A DNA stretch of 47,049 bases from Candidatus Methylomirabilota bacterium (GCA_036001065.1 DASYUQ010000203.1:1-47049), one strand, 5' to 3'. Counted from the stretch's first letter, positions 8,635-17,704 are shown. The notes: generated by a model from the sequence alone, not told the origin. Translations and numbers: made by a program.

Positions 8635-9491
8635 GCCTGGCCGGCACGAAGGTCGCGCACGTCCTCGACGCGATCAAGTTCGAGCACACGGTCTTCGCGC
8701 TGCCCTTCGCCTACATCGCGATGGTGCTGGCGGCGCGAGGCTGGCCCGGCTGGTGGACCGTCGTCTGGGTCACGGTGGCGATGGCAGGCGGGCGCACATG
8801 CGCGATGGCCACCAACCGAGTCATCGACCGATTCCTCGACGCGCTCAACCCGCGCACGGCGGCGCGCCACCTGCCACGCGGCGTGCTGCGCGCCTGGGAG
8901 CTGAAGGCGCTGGCGGCGGCAGGCGCCGCCCTCATGGTCGTCGCCGCCGGGATGCTGAACCCCCTCTGCCTGGCGCTGGCGCCGCTGGCGCTCGTGTTCC
9001 TCCTCGGCTATTCCTACACGAAGTACGTCACGTGGACGTCCCACTGGATCCTGGGCTTCACCGACGGCATCGCCGCCGGCGGGGGCTGGATCGCCGTCAC
9101 CGGGCGCCTCGATCCGCCGGCGCTCACGCTGTGGTTCGCGCTGACCGTGTGGATCGCCGGCTTCGACCTGATCTACGCCTGCCAGGACGTCGACTTCGAC
9201 CGCGCCCACGGGCTTCACTCCGTGCCCGCGCGCTTCGGCATCGCCGCCGCGCTCACCATGGCGCGCCTCAATCACGCGCTGACGGCGGTGGCCCTCGCCG
9301 CGCTCGGCTGGATGACCGGCCTCGGCCCGCTCTACTGGGTCGGCTGGCTCGTCATCGTGGCGCTCCTCGCGTACGAGCACTCGCTGGTGCGCCCCCACGA
9401 TCTCTCGCGACTGAACATCGCGTTCTTCAACGTCAACGGCTACATCGCGGTGATCGCCTTCATCGCCGTCCTCGCCGGACTGGAATGGTAG
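8631..9491 (+). CDS. UbiA family prenyltransferase (MqnP-like)
   Basis: An integral membrane prenyltransferase that attaches the isoprenoid tail to an aromatic quinone precursor. It has about eight or nine hydrophobic helices, the first Asp-rich motif NRVIDRFLDALNPRTA near residue 62, and the second motif QDVDFDRAHGLHS near 184. The start is uncertain. The conserved first helix (KFEHTVFALPFAY) lies upstream of the first in-frame ATG (8721), so initiation is probably at CTG 8631, which overlaps the ubiD stop by 4 nt in the manner of translational coupling. Context points to menaquinone synthesis by the futalosine route. A ubiquinone-type 4-hydroxybenzoate transferase is less likely. Confidence 0.88.
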   Translation: MSLAGTKVAHVLDAIKFEHTVFALPFAYIAMVLAARGWPGWWTVVWVTVAMAGGRTCAMATNRVIDRFLDALNPRTAARHLPRGVLRAWELKALAAAGAALMVVAAGMLNPLCLALAPLALVFLLGYSYTKYVTWTSHWILGFTDGIAAGGGWIAVTGRLDPPALTLWFALTVWIAGFDLIYACQDVDFDRAHGLHSVPARFGIAAALTMARLNHALTAVALAALGWMTGLGPLYWVGWLVIVALLAYEHSLVRPHDLSRLNIAFFNVNGYIAVIAFIAVLAGLEW

Positions 9492-9567
9492 TGCGAGCCG
9501 CAGGGCGGCCAGGGGCGGGGGCCCCTGCGCCCGAGGCGAGCCTGGGGACACTCGTGCGAGCCGAGCC

Positions 9568-10260
9568 GTGAGCAAAGCGCGCGACGTCCGCGTGATGTTC
9601 ACGCGCATCGCCGCCCGCTACGACCTGATGAACTCCCTCATGACCGCCGGACGCCACCACGCCTGGCGCCGCCTGGTGGCCCGGGCGGTGGCCGCCGCGC
9701 CGCCCGGCCTCGTGCTCGACCTGGCGACGGGCACGGGGGACCTGGCGCTGGCCATCCATGACCGCCGCCCAGAGCGTCTGGTGGTCGGCGCCGATTTCTC
9801 CGAAGGGATGCTCCGCCAGGCCCGCCCCAAGCTCAGCGCGCGGCGCGCAACGCGCATCCTCTTGCTCGCCGCCGACGCGCTGGCCCTGCCCTTCGCCGAC
9901 AAGACGTTTGCCTGCGTCAGCTCGACCTTTCTCCTGCGCAACCTGGAACATCTCGGGCGGGGCCTGGAAGAGATGCGGCGGGTGACGCTGCCGGGCGGAC
10001 GGGTCGTCGCCCTCGACATCGTACGGCCGGCGATCCCGCTCTGGGGCACGCTCTTCGGCTTGTACTTCCACCGCGTCGTCCCCGCCATGGGCGCCCTGGT
10101 GGCCGGTAACCGCCACGCCTACACGTACCTGCCGCAGTCGGTCGACCGGTTCGTCACGCCGGCCGAGCTGGCCCGGATGATGGCACAGACGGGACTGCGC
10201 GACGTCACGTATCGCACCCTCGGCCTGGGGACGGTCGCCCTCCACATCGGCATCGCCTAG
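9568..10260 (+). CDS. ubiE: UbiE/MenG-type quinone C-methyltransferase
   Basis: A 230-residue SAM-dependent methyltransferase. Motif I is DLATGTGDLAL near residue 50, followed by the acidic-loop segment GADFSEGML and the UbiE-type ALPFADKTF and RVTLPGGRVV segments. It most likely methylates demethylmenaquinone, the last step of the pathway represented by the two genes before it. The start is GTG 9568, giving SKARDVRVMFTRIAARYDLMN, the normal UbiE beginning. It lies 76 nt after ubiA, so it is probably in the same unit. The stop codon is followed immediately by an inverted-repeat element. Confidence 0.9.
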   Translation: MSKARDVRVMFTRIAARYDLMNSLMTAGRHHAWRRLVARAVAAAPPGLVLDLATGTGDLALAIHDRRPERLVVGADFSEGMLRQARPKLSARRATRILLLAADALALPFADKTFACVSSTFLLRNLEHLGRGLEEMRRVTLPGGRVVALDIVRPAIPLWGTLFGLYFHRVVPAMGALVAGNRHAYTYLPQSVDRFVTPAELARMMAQTGLRDVTYRTLGLGTVALHIGIA

Positions 10261-10383
10261 TGCCGGTCCAATTAACTTCGCCATACTTCGTTCTCGGTCG
10301 GCGCCGGTCCTCGACGTACAACCGCGTACGCCTCCGGCCGGCGCCTCCCTCGGGCCTCGTCTGGCTCGTTACTTGGACCGGCA
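10261..10383. repeat. 123-bp long imperfect palindrome after ubiE
   Basis: The ends 10261-10276 and 10368-10383 are 16-nt inverted copies with one mismatch. Pairing resumes inward: GGCGCCGG against CCGGCGCC, then GTAC against GTAC, around a small loop near 10321. The whole element can fold into one long hairpin. It starts at the base after the ubiE stop and lies between convergent genes, so it may serve as a terminator, although its length and ends look like a MITE. The rest of the gap to 10441 holds only two ACTAGT palindromes. Confidence 0.55.
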
Positions 10384-10441
10384 CCGCGGGCACCCGTTGG
10401 GGCATCGCCGGAACTAGTTGGAGGCGCACTAGTCGGGCCGG

Positions 10442-11287
10442 TCAGCCCAGCGAGGCCAGGAACCCGGCGAGCACCTCGACGAACGCCTGGGGGGCGTCGA
10501 GCACGAGATGATGATACGCGCCCGGAATCCCCACGAGCGTGGCGTGCGGGATTGCCGCCCGCATCCGCTCGGCCAGCTCGGGCGCCAGGATCGGGCTCCA
10601 TTCGCCCCGCACGATCAGCGTCGGCGCGCCGATGCGCCCGAGCAGCGCCCACGTGTCCGCGGGCCGACGTAGCCGATTGCAGTCGGGGTCGAACCGGTAC
10701 GTCCACCCGCCAGGGCGCGGGACGACGCCCGCCCGGGCCAGATGCGCGAGCAGCGCGGGCTCGGCAACGGTCTCGCGGGGAAGCAGGCGGAACACGGCCA
10801 CAGCCTCCTCGAGTGTCGGATGGAGGCGGAGGGCCCGGTGGCCCCGCTGGCGCAGGCGATTCAGGCGCTCCTCGGGGATCGATGGCCGCGAATCGATGAT
10901 CACCAGCGCCCTCACCCGCTCCGGGTGCCAGGCCGTGAACGCCATGGCGTTGTGGCCACCCATCGAGTGCCCCACGACGACCGCGCGCGGCCAGCCCAGC
11001 GCGTCCAGCACGCCGCGCAGGTCGCCGGCGAACTGCTCGGTGCCGTACACGGGGGGATTCGGCCAGTCGCTCTCGCCGTGGCCACGTTGATCGAGCGCTA
11101 CGACGTGAAAGCGGTCTGCGAACGCGGGTGCGACACGGTCGAACCAGTGGGCGTGGGCCGAGCCCCCGTGAAGGAAACAGATCGCGGGCTGACCGGGCGC
11201 CCCCCACTCCAGCAGGTGCAATCGGAGCCCATCGACGCTCAGGGTTCGGCTCCGGGCCGATTCACAGCCGAATTGTAATTTTGTCAC
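10442..11287 (-). CDS. Alpha/beta hydrolase
   Basis: A 281-residue soluble alpha/beta-hydrolase-fold enzyme. The oxyanion-hole segment ICFLHGGSAHAHWF follows the first strands. The nucleophile Ser is in GHSMGGH near residue 107, and the catalytic His is probably in GAYHHLVLD close to the C terminus. The best acid candidate is the Asp or Glu in the strand TLIVRGEWS. Substrate cannot be read from sequence; haloalkane dehalogenase, epoxide hydrolase and ester hydrolase subfamilies share this layout. The start is GTG 11287, with TACAAT 6 nt upstream and no ribosome-binding site, so it is probably leaderless. It is divergent from the next gene. Confidence 0.88.
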   Translation of the reverse strand: MTKLQFGCESARSRTLSVDGLRLHLLEWGAPGQPAICFLHGGSAHAHWFDRVAPAFADRFHVVALDQRGHGESDWPNPPVYGTEQFAGDLRGVLDALGWPRAVVVGHSMGGHNAMAFTAWHPERVRALVIIDSRPSIPEERLNRLRQRGHRALRLHPTLEEAVAVFRLLPRETVAEPALLAHLARAGVVPRPGGWTYRFDPDCNRLRRPADTWALLGRIGAPTLIVRGEWSPILAPELAERMRAAIPHATLVGIPGAYHHLVLDAPQAFVEVLAGFLASLG

Positions 11288-11293
11288 CGCGTG

Positions 11294-11299
11294 ATTGTA
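11294..11299 (-). promoter_or_regulatory. -10 box of the hydrolase gene, leaderless type
   Basis: TACAAT on the minus strand ends 6 nt before the GTG start at 11287. No good -35 hexamer is seen at the expected spacing. The same window also contains weak plus-strand TTGTAC (11295) and TAAGAT (11318) that could drive the divergent gene. Confidence 0.5.
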
Positions 11300-11358
11300 C
11301 TGGATGCAGGATGTTGGTAAGATTTTTATTGGATCGAGTACATCACGTCGCTACTGTC

Positions 11359-12783
11359 ATGACCGAAGGAATGAGCGAAGTTCCCACGCAGTCCGCGAGC
11401 CGCCACCTTCTCGATGGCGGCTACGCGCTGTTGCTGTTGGCGGTCGCCATCGTCTTCGGTTACGGGCTGCTCCTCCCCACCTCTCTCCGGGCAAGGACCC
11501 TGCCCTTCAAGGAAGCGGCGTTCAGTCTGACCACGGGGCGCGTCGAAGCGCCGCGCCCCGTCCGCACGTGGCCGGCGCGCGTCATCGGTCGGATCATGGA
11601 CGCCGAGCGCAAGCCGCTCGCCGGCGCCTCGGTGACGGCCGCCGGCAAGGAGAGCCGCGTGAACGCCGAGGGCACGTTCGCGCTCGACGCGCCGCCGCCA
11701 CCAGACACCCCGTTGGTGGTCAAGCTCCCCGGCTACGAGAGGGTCGTGGTGCAGCCCACCCACGGGTCGATCGAGGTGGTGCTGAAGCCGCAGATGGTCA
11801 AGGCGGCCTACCTCACCTACTACGGCGTGGCCGACCGCGGCATCCGCGGGCGCGTGCTCGAGCTGCTGGCGAGGACGGAGCTCAACGCCGTCGTCATCGA
11901 CATCAAGGGTGACCGCGGCTGGATTCCCTACCGGACGGAGGTGGCGGCAGCCCGGGCGGCCGGCGCCCAGGGCCCGGTGATCATCAAGGACTTCGACGGC
12001 ATGATCGCCGATCTCAAGGCGCGCGGCATCTACACGATCGCCCGCGTGGTGACGTTCAAGGACAACGTCCTGGCCAATCACCGCCCCGATCTCGCGATCA
12101 TCGACGCGCGCACCGGGCGCCCCTGGGCCGACAACGAGAAGCTGGCCTGGGTCGACCCGTTCCAGGAGGAGGTCTGGAGCTACAACCTCGCCATCGCCAA
12201 GGAAGCCGCGCGCAAGGGGTTCGACGAGATCCAGTTCGACTACGTCCGCTTCCCGACCGATGGCCGGATCTCGGCGGCGCAGTACTCGAAGCCCAACACC
12301 CGCGGGACGCGACTACCGACGATCGTCGCGTTCCTGGAGCGCGCCCGGCGCGAGCTGGGCGCCCTGGGCGTCTTCGTCGCCGCCGATTTCTTCGGCTACA
12401 CCGCCTTCAACGAGAACGACACGGACATCGGGCAGCGGATCGAGGAGCTGGCGCCACACCTCGACTACATCTGCCCCATGGTCTATCCGTCGGGCTACCA
12501 CCTGGGGATCCCGGGCTATCCCAATCCCGTCGATCACCCGTACGAGGTCGTCTACGAGAGCGTGAAGCTCATCCGCAAGCGTGCCGGGGGGGCCCAAGTG
12601 CGGCCGTGGCTGCAGGACTTCAAGGACTACGCCTTCGACCGGCGCGTCTTCGGTCCGGTCCAGATCCGCGCCCAGATCCAGGGCGCCAACGACGCGGGGG
12701 CGCTGGGCTGGATGCTGTGGAACCCCCGCAACGACTACACCGGCGCGGCGCTGCGCCCGAAAGGATCGCTCGCCGCCAAGTGA
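11359..12783 (+). CDS. Putative glycoside hydrolase (DUF4015), membrane-anchored
   Basis: A 474-residue protein with an N-terminal membrane helix (about residues 20-42, GYALLLLAVAIVFGYGLLL). A short carboxypeptidase-regulatory-like beta domain follows (about 73-148, VIGRIMDAERKPLAGASV), then a TIM-barrel-like DUF4015 domain from about 150 to the end. Features of that domain include LNAVVIDIKGDRG, GFDEIQFDYVRFPTDG and YICPMVYPSGY. DUF4015 proteins are predicted to act on extracellular polysaccharide, but the activity is not established. The start is ATG 11359, with an alternative ATG at 11371. The stop overlaps the start of the deacetylase gene, so the two are translationally coupled and probably act on the same envelope polymer. 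Confidence 0.87.
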   Translation: MTEGMSEVPTQSASRHLLDGGYALLLLAVAIVFGYGLLLPTSLRARTLPFKEAAFSLTTGRVEAPRPVRTWPARVIGRIMDAERKPLAGASVTAAGKESRVNAEGTFALDAPPPPDTPLVVKLPGYERVVVQPTHGSIEVVLKPQMVKAAYLTYYGVADRGIRGRVLELLARTELNAVVIDIKGDRGWIPYRTEVAAARAAGAQGPVIIKDFDGMIADLKARGIYTIARVVTFKDNVLANHRPDLAIIDARTGRPWADNEKLAWVDPFQEEVWSYNLAIAKEAARKGFDEIQFDYVRFPTDGRISAAQYSKPNTRGTRLPTIVAFLERARRELGALGVFVAADFFGYTAFNENDTDIGQRIEELAPHLDYICPMVYPSGYHLGIPGYPNPVDHPYEVVYESVKLIRKRAGGAQVRPWLQDFKDYAFDRRVFGPVQIRAQIQGANDAGALGWMLWNPRNDYTGAALRPKGSLAAK

Positions 12784-13733
12784 TCCGCCTCCTCGCCGTC
12801 ACCTCGCTGCTCGCCGCCGCTCTGGCCCCCCCCGCCCTCGCCCAGTCGCGGATGCCCAACGAGCTGGGCCGCGTCATGATCCTCGAGTACCACAAGATCG
12901 ATTACCCCGAGGAGCGCTGGACCCGCACCCCCGAGAACTTCCGCCGGGACCTCGAAACGCTGTACGCCCGCGGCTACCGTCTGCTCGCCCTCAACGACCT
13001 GCTCGACGCCCGCATCGCGCTGCCCGCCGGCATGACGCCGGTGGTGCTGACCTTCGACGACTCCTCGCCAGGCCAGTTCCGCTACCTCGAGCGCAACGGT
13101 ACCCTGGAGATCGACCCGAAGTCGGGCGTCGGCATTTTGGAAACGTTCTTCCGGGAGCGCCCGGACTTCGGGCGGGCGGCGACGTTCTTCGTCCTGCCCG
13201 GCGCCAGCCGCCCGAACCGGCTGTTCGATCAGCCGGAGCACGAGGGCCGCAAGCTGAAGCACCTCGTCCGGCAAGGCTACGAGATCGGCAACCACACGCT
13301 CTGGCACGCGAACCTGGGCAAGTACGAGGAGGCGACCGTGCGTGCCCAGATCGCCGAGGCGCAGGTGTGGATCCAGCGCCACGTCCCTGACTACCGCCCG
13401 CGCACGCTCGCGCTGCCGCACGGCGTCTATCCCCGGGAGGTCGGCTGGGCGCTGCGCGGCACCGCCAAGGGCGCCACCTACAGCCACGACGCCATTCTGA
13501 TGGTCGCCGGCGGCGCGGCGCCCTCGCCGTTCTCGCGCGGGTTCGACCCGGCCCGGCTGCCCCGCATCCAGGCCCTCGAGCGGGACCTGGCCTACTGGCT
13601 GGCGTACTTCGACCGCAACCCGGACGAGCGCTTCGTGAGCGACGGCGATCCCGCGACGGTGACGGTTCCCGCGAAGTGGCGCGAGCGCCTCCGCACGTCC
13701 ATGCCCCGCGCCCTCCGCGTCATTGAACGCTAG
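12780..13733 (+). CDS. Secreted polysaccharide deacetylase (NodB-like)
   Basis: A 317-residue carbohydrate esterase family 4 type protein. The first residues form a signal peptide (IRLLAVTSLLAAALAPPALAQ). The metal-binding motifs of the NodB fold are present: LTFDD near residue 90 and the His pair in GNHTLWHANL near 171. Such enzymes remove acetyl groups from N-acetylated sugars in peptidoglycan or exopolysaccharide. The start is GTG 12780, forming a GTGA overlap with the stop of the DUF4015 gene. An open frame extends upstream but would lose the signal peptide. Confidence 0.9.
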   Translation: MIRLLAVTSLLAAALAPPALAQSRMPNELGRVMILEYHKIDYPEERWTRTPENFRRDLETLYARGYRLLALNDLLDARIALPAGMTPVVLTFDDSSPGQFRYLERNGTLEIDPKSGVGILETFFRERPDFGRAATFFVLPGASRPNRLFDQPEHEGRKLKHLVRQGYEIGNHTLWHANLGKYEEATVRAQIAEAQVWIQRHVPDYRPRTLALPHGVYPREVGWALRGTAKGATYSHDAILMVAGGAAPSPFSRGFDPARLPRIQALERDLAYWLAYFDRNPDERFVSDGDPATVTVPAKWRERLRTSMPRALRVIER

Positions 13734-13761
13734 CGCGCCCCCGTCGCGAGGTCGAGGGAGG

Positions 13762-16134
13762 CTACGGGTAGATGAGATACGATGCCCGCCGATTCAAGAA
13801 GCTCTCGCGCTCCATCTCCGCCCAGCCCACCAGCCGGTCCAGCGGCTCGCTCCTGAGGAAGGCCCACATCGTCGGCCGGTGGACCAGGAGAAGCTGGATG
13901 TTCTCCGGCCTGAACTGGTCGCGATGCTGAGTCCGTAGCGCGCTGGCCAGCGCGAAGGCGACGGTCACGGGGCGGATCGCCTCGCGATCGGTGACGACGA
14001 GCCGCACGCCCCAGCAGGTGACGCGGGCGTAGCTGTCGTCGGTGGGCGTGAACATCACCGGCTCGAAGCGGAGGCCCGGCAGACGCTGGGCGTTCAGGGC
14101 GTCCGCGAGCGCGTGGGGATCGATCCAGGGCGCCCCCACCAGCTCGAACGGCGTGTCCGTTCCCCGCCCGACCGAGAGATTGGTCCCCTCCAGCAGCCCG
14201 ATCCCGGAGTAGAGGAGCGCCTGCGTCACCGAGCGAATGTTCGGGGACGGGTTCACCCACGGCAGTCCCGTCTCGTCGTACCACCGCGACCGCTCCCAGC
14301 CGGCCACGGGCACGACGGTGAGCGAGACGGCAAGCTTGCGCTCGGCGGCCACCAGCCGCGCGAACTCGCCGATCGTGAGGCCGGTGCGCACCGGCAACGG
14401 ATGGGGGGCGGTGAACGACCGGAGATCGGGATCCATCACCGGCCCCTCCACGATACGACCGGTGATCGGGTTGGGCCGGTCGAGCACGATGACCGGGATG
14501 CCCCGCCGTGCTGCCTCTTCCATCACGTACACGAGCGTCGTGAGGTAGGTGTAGTACCGCACGCCGATATCCTGGACGTCGAAGACCAGCACGCTGACCC
14601 CCCGGAGCATCTCGGACGTCGGGCGGCGGGAGGGGCCGTACAGGCTCCAGATCGGGGTCCCCGTCAGCGCGTCCCGCCCGTGCGGCACCTCCGCGGTCGC
14701 GTCGCCCGTGAGGCCGTGCTCCGGCGAGAAGATCGCCGCCAGGCGCACGCCCGGGGCCGACGCGAACAGGTCGATGGCCCGCCGCCCCCGCGCGTCGATC
14801 CCCGTCTGGTTGGTGATGAGCCCGACGGCGTGGCCCTGAAAGGGCGCGAAGTTCTGCGCGACGAGGACGTCGAGCCCGGTCCGCACGACCCCGGCGGCGC
14901 GGGACGGGAGCATCAGCCGGGCGCCGCTGCCGGTGTCGCCCTCGTCGGCGGCCGGCCCGGTGGCGCTGGCCACCGGCACGGGCAGAGATGGGGGCATGAA
15001 CAGCGCGGCGCCGACCGCCGCCGCCACGCGTATCCGGAGCTCGCGGATCCTGGCGGCGCCGCCTCCGCTCGGATGCACGCGGTTGGTTAGCACGATCATG
15101 TAGGTCCGGGTCGGCGGGTCGACCCACACTGCGGTGCCGGTGAACCCGGTGTGCCCGACCGATTCCGGCGGAAAGAACGGCGACATCGCGCGGGAAAACG
15201 ACGAGGACATGTCCCAGCCGAGCGCGCGGGCGCCGTCGACGTCGGGCGCGCGCGCCCACATCGTGTGGACGGTGGAGTCGCGCAGCACCCGCCGGCCGTC
15301 CAGCTCCCCACCGTTGAGGAGCATCCGGCAGATGCGGGCCAGGTCGGCCGCCGTCGAGAACATGCCGGCGTGACCGGCGACGCCGCCGAGCAAGCGAGCG
15401 CGCGGGTCGTGGACCTGGCCCTGGAGCAGCGCGCCGTTCTGGAAGTCGGTCGGGGCGACCCGCGCCCGCATCGCCCCGCTGGGGCGAAACGCGGTGTCGC
15501 GCAGCCCCAGCGGGCGGACGAGGATGTGCTCGAGATAGCGGTCGAGGGGCTCCCCGCCCACGCGGCGAACCACTTCGCCGAGGAGGATGAAGCCGGTGTC
15601 GCTGTACTGGAAGCCAGTGCCAGGTGAATAGTCGAGCGGCCGCTGCGCCAGCGCCCTGGCGGCGGCCGGGAATCCGCCGTTGAGGGTCCCGTTGGCGGGC
15701 AGCGCGGGGAAGCCCGCGCTGTGCGTGAGGATCCGATGGATCGTCACCTGCTCGAACGACCGGCCGCGGAACTCGCGGAGATAGCGGCCGAGCGGCGCGT
15801 CGAGCTTGAGGGCGCCGCGCTCGACGAGCGCCATGACGGCGACGGTCGTCCCCAGCGGCTTCGTCAGCGATGCGATGTCGAAGATGGTATCGGCCGTCAT
15901 GGGCACCGGCGCGGGGACGAGGGTGCGCCAGCCCCAGGCGCGGTGGTACAGCGTCTCGTCGCCGCGCCCCACCAGCACCACCACGCCGGGAATATCGCCC
16001 GACGCCACGGCGTCGCGCGCCGCCTCGTCGACCCCGGTGAAGTCGGGCATGTCGGCGAAGACCTGGGAGGACCCGGTCAGCGCAAGCGAGACGACGACCG
16101 CGATCAGGAACCGAACGCCGTGAGCCGAGCGCAC
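13762..16134 (-). CDS. Class C beta-lactamase-fold hydrolase fused to NamZ-type exo-muramidase (DUF1343)
   Basis: A 790-residue exported two-domain protein. A signal peptide (about 1-28, ending SSQVFA) is followed by a serine hydrolase domain of the AmpC/EstB type (about 33-370). This domain has nucleophile motif SLTK at 89-92, YSDTG near 178 and HTGFTG near 330. The second domain (about 415-790) is DUF1343, now known as the exo-beta-N-acetylmuramidase NamZ, with GLITNQTG, FSPEHG, DVQDIGVRYYTY, LDRPNP and GTNLSVGRGTD. NamZ releases terminal MurNAc from peptidoglycan fragments, and the N-terminal domain may be a peptidase or esterase for the same fragments. The start is GTG 16134, leaderless. 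It is convergent with the deacetylase. Confidence 0.9.
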   Translation of the reverse strand: MRSAHGVRFLIAVVVSLALTGSSQVFADMPDFTGVDEAARDAVASGDIPGVVVLVGRGDETLYHRAWGWRTLVPAPVPMTADTIFDIASLTKPLGTTVAVMALVERGALKLDAPLGRYLREFRGRSFEQVTIHRILTHSAGFPALPANGTLNGGFPAAARALAQRPLDYSPGTGFQYSDTGFILLGEVVRRVGGEPLDRYLEHILVRPLGLRDTAFRPSGAMRARVAPTDFQNGALLQGQVHDPRARLLGGVAGHAGMFSTAADLARICRMLLNGGELDGRRVLRDSTVHTMWARAPDVDGARALGWDMSSSFSRAMSPFFPPESVGHTGFTGTAVWVDPPTRTYMIVLTNRVHPSGGGAARIRELRIRVAAAVGAALFMPPSLPVPVASATGPAADEGDTGSGARLMLPSRAAGVVRTGLDVLVAQNFAPFQGHAVGLITNQTGIDARGRRAIDLFASAPGVRLAAIFSPEHGLTGDATAEVPHGRDALTGTPIWSLYGPSRRPTSEMLRGVSVLVFDVQDIGVRYYTYLTTLVYVMEEAARRGIPVIVLDRPNPITGRIVEGPVMDPDLRSFTAPHPLPVRTGLTIGEFARLVAAERKLAVSLTVVPVAGWERSRWYDETGLPWVNPSPNIRSVTQALLYSGIGLLEGTNLSVGRGTDTPFELVGAPWIDPHALADALNAQRLPGLRFEPVMFTPTDDSYARVTCWGVRLVVTDREAIRPVTVAFALASALRTQHRDQFRPENIQLLLVHRPTMWAFLRSEPLDRLVGWAEMERESFLNRRASYLIYP

Positions 16135-16140
16135 GGTGCG

Positions 16141-16146
16141 ATCTTA
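16141..16146 (-). promoter_or_regulatory. -10 box of the beta-lactamase/NamZ gene
   Basis: TAAGAT on the minus strand ends 6 nt before the GTG start at 16134, which predicts a leaderless transcript. The -35 region (CTAACA at 16169-16164, 17 nt away) is poor. Confidence 0.5.
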
Positions 16147-16184
16147 CCACTGATATATCCTTGTGTTAGGGTTAGAGGCGTCTT

Positions 16185-17081
16185 ATGCAGTGTGTGTTCG
16201 TCACCGGGGCGACGGGGTTCGTGGGGCGGGCCGTCATCCAAGCCCTTCGAGCCGACAGGTACACGGTCCGCTGTCTCGTTCGCCGGGGGTCCGAGCGCGA
16301 CCTGCAGGGACTGGGCGCCATCGAGCGCGTGGAGGGCGACGTCCTGGTTCGGCGCGGCCTGGAGGAGGACATGGCGGGCTGCCAGGCCGTCATCCACCTC
16401 GTCGGCATCATCCGCGAGCGCCCGGCGGTCGCCTCCACCTTCGAGCTGGTGCACACGCAGGGCACCATCAACATCATCGAGGCGGCCGCCGCGGCCGGTG
16501 TCCGCCGGTATCTGCACATGAGCGCGCTGGGCACGCGGCCGGGCGCGCGGTCGCGCTACCACCAGACGAAGTGGGCGGCGGAAGAGGCGGTGCGCGCCAG
16601 CGGGCTCGGCTGGACGATCTTCCGCCCGTCGATAATCTACGGCCGGGGCGACGCCTTCATCACGATGCTGGCACAGCTGGAGCGGCGGCTGCCGGTGGTG
16701 CCGGTCATCGGCACCGGCCGCCAGCGATTGCAGCCGGTGCCGGTGGAGCACGTGGCCGAGGGTTTCGCGGGCGCGCTGGTCCTGCCGGGGACGGAGAAGC
16801 AGACGTACGAGGTAGGCGGGCCGGATACGGTCACGATGGTCGAGCTGCTCGATATGATCGCCGCCGCCCTCGGCCGGCGGCGGGTCCGGAAGGTCTATAT
16901 CCCGCTGAGCGTCATGCGTCCCCTGGCCCGCGTCCTTCATCCGCTGCCCGGATTTCCGGTGACGCCCGACCAGCTCCTCATGCTCCAGGAAGACAACGTG
17001 TGCGATCCGGCCCCCTTCTACTCCACGCTCGGCATCCGGCCCGTGCCGCTCGCGACCGGCATCGGCCGGATGCTCGAGTGA
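16185..17081 (+). CDS. NDUFA9-like NAD(P)-binding SDR family protein
   Basis: A 298-residue atypical short-chain dehydrogenase with an N-terminal Rossmann motif VTGATGFVGRAV (residues 5-16) and CLVRRG where cofactor selectivity is set. It also has VIHLVGIIRE, YHQTKWAAEE with the Tyr-x-x-x-Lys pair near 125, and FRPSIIYGRGD. The resemblance is to complex I subunit NDUFA9-like and sugar-epimerase-like proteins that often bind nucleotide without a known reaction. The start at ATG 16185 gives the motif at the usual distance. It is divergent from the NamZ fusion and probably in one unit with the next gene, 10 nt away. Confidence 0.88.
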   Translation: MQCVFVTGATGFVGRAVIQALRADRYTVRCLVRRGSERDLQGLGAIERVEGDVLVRRGLEEDMAGCQAVIHLVGIIRERPAVASTFELVHTQGTINIIEAAAAAGVRRYLHMSALGTRPGARSRYHQTKWAAEEAVRASGLGWTIFRPSIIYGRGDAFITMLAQLERRLPVVPVIGTGRQRLQPVPVEHVAEGFAGALVLPGTEKQTYEVGGPDTVTMVELLDMIAAALGRRRVRKVYIPLSVMRPLARVLHPLPGFPVTPDQLLMLQEDNVCDPAPFYSTLGIRPVPLATGIGRMLE

Positions 17082-17091
17082 GCCGATCGAC

Positions 17092-17541
17092 GTGCCCTTC
17101 CGGACCCGACCGGGGCAGCCGCGCGACCTCCTGGCCCTGGTGGACAGCGAGCTGCGGGAGCGGATCGAGGACGCGGTCGACCAGGTGAGCCTCGACGTGA
17201 TGGTGCAGACGCGTCGCGCGCGCGGGCTGCCGGCGCCAGCGGTGGACAGCGCGCGCGATCGGAAGGAGTTCAGCGCCGGCGTCCGGAAGTTCCTCGAGCG
17301 GCTGCGCACCGTGCTCTTGCCCGAGCTGGCCGCGGAGCGGCAACGCAAGGCCGAGGAGGCCCTGGCAGGCGCCGCCGGAGAGGACCCGATCCCTCGCCTG
17401 GTCAGTGTCCAGGCGGTGCTGGCCAAGGAGCTGCCCGACTACTGGCAGCGCTTCGAGGTCGTCCGCGTGGCGTACACCTCGGAGCAGGTCGAATCAGGCC
17501 GCGAGCGCCGGGGGCTGCTGGGCCGGCTCTTATCCCGCTGA
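17092..17541 (+). CDS. Hypothetical protein, mostly helical
   Basis: A 149-residue protein I do not recognise. It is rich in Glu, Arg, Leu and Ala, with long predicted helices (for example DLLALVDSELRERIEDAVDQV and LPELAAERQRKAEEALAG) and a slightly more hydrophobic segment near 115-130 (WQRFEVVRVAYTSEQV). No signal peptide or membrane helix is seen. The start is GTG 17092, 10 nt after the SDR stop, which suggests co-transcription. Confidence 0.65.
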   Translation: MPFRTRPGQPRDLLALVDSELRERIEDAVDQVSLDVMVQTRRARGLPAPAVDSARDRKEFSAGVRKFLERLRTVLLPELAAERQRKAEEALAGAAGEDPIPRLVSVQAVLAKELPDYWQRFEVVRVAYTSEQVESGRERRGLLGRLLSR

Positions 17542-17704
17542 GGGATGTGCGGGCTGGCAACGACAGGGCCGCCCGCCAGAGCGCAGGCCCGATGTCGATC
17601 GAGTCTCTCGCCCGGGTGGGGCCGCCGATCACGCCGAGGACCCACGCGGAGCAGATCGCCAAGACGACCCGGCTCCAACGGGAAGAGGCGGCCGACTCCC
17701 CTGA

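Noticed and set aside
10260-10511. An 83-codon plus-strand ORF after ubiE
   Set aside because: It translates the palindromic element and the antisense end of the hydrolase gene; no coding signal.
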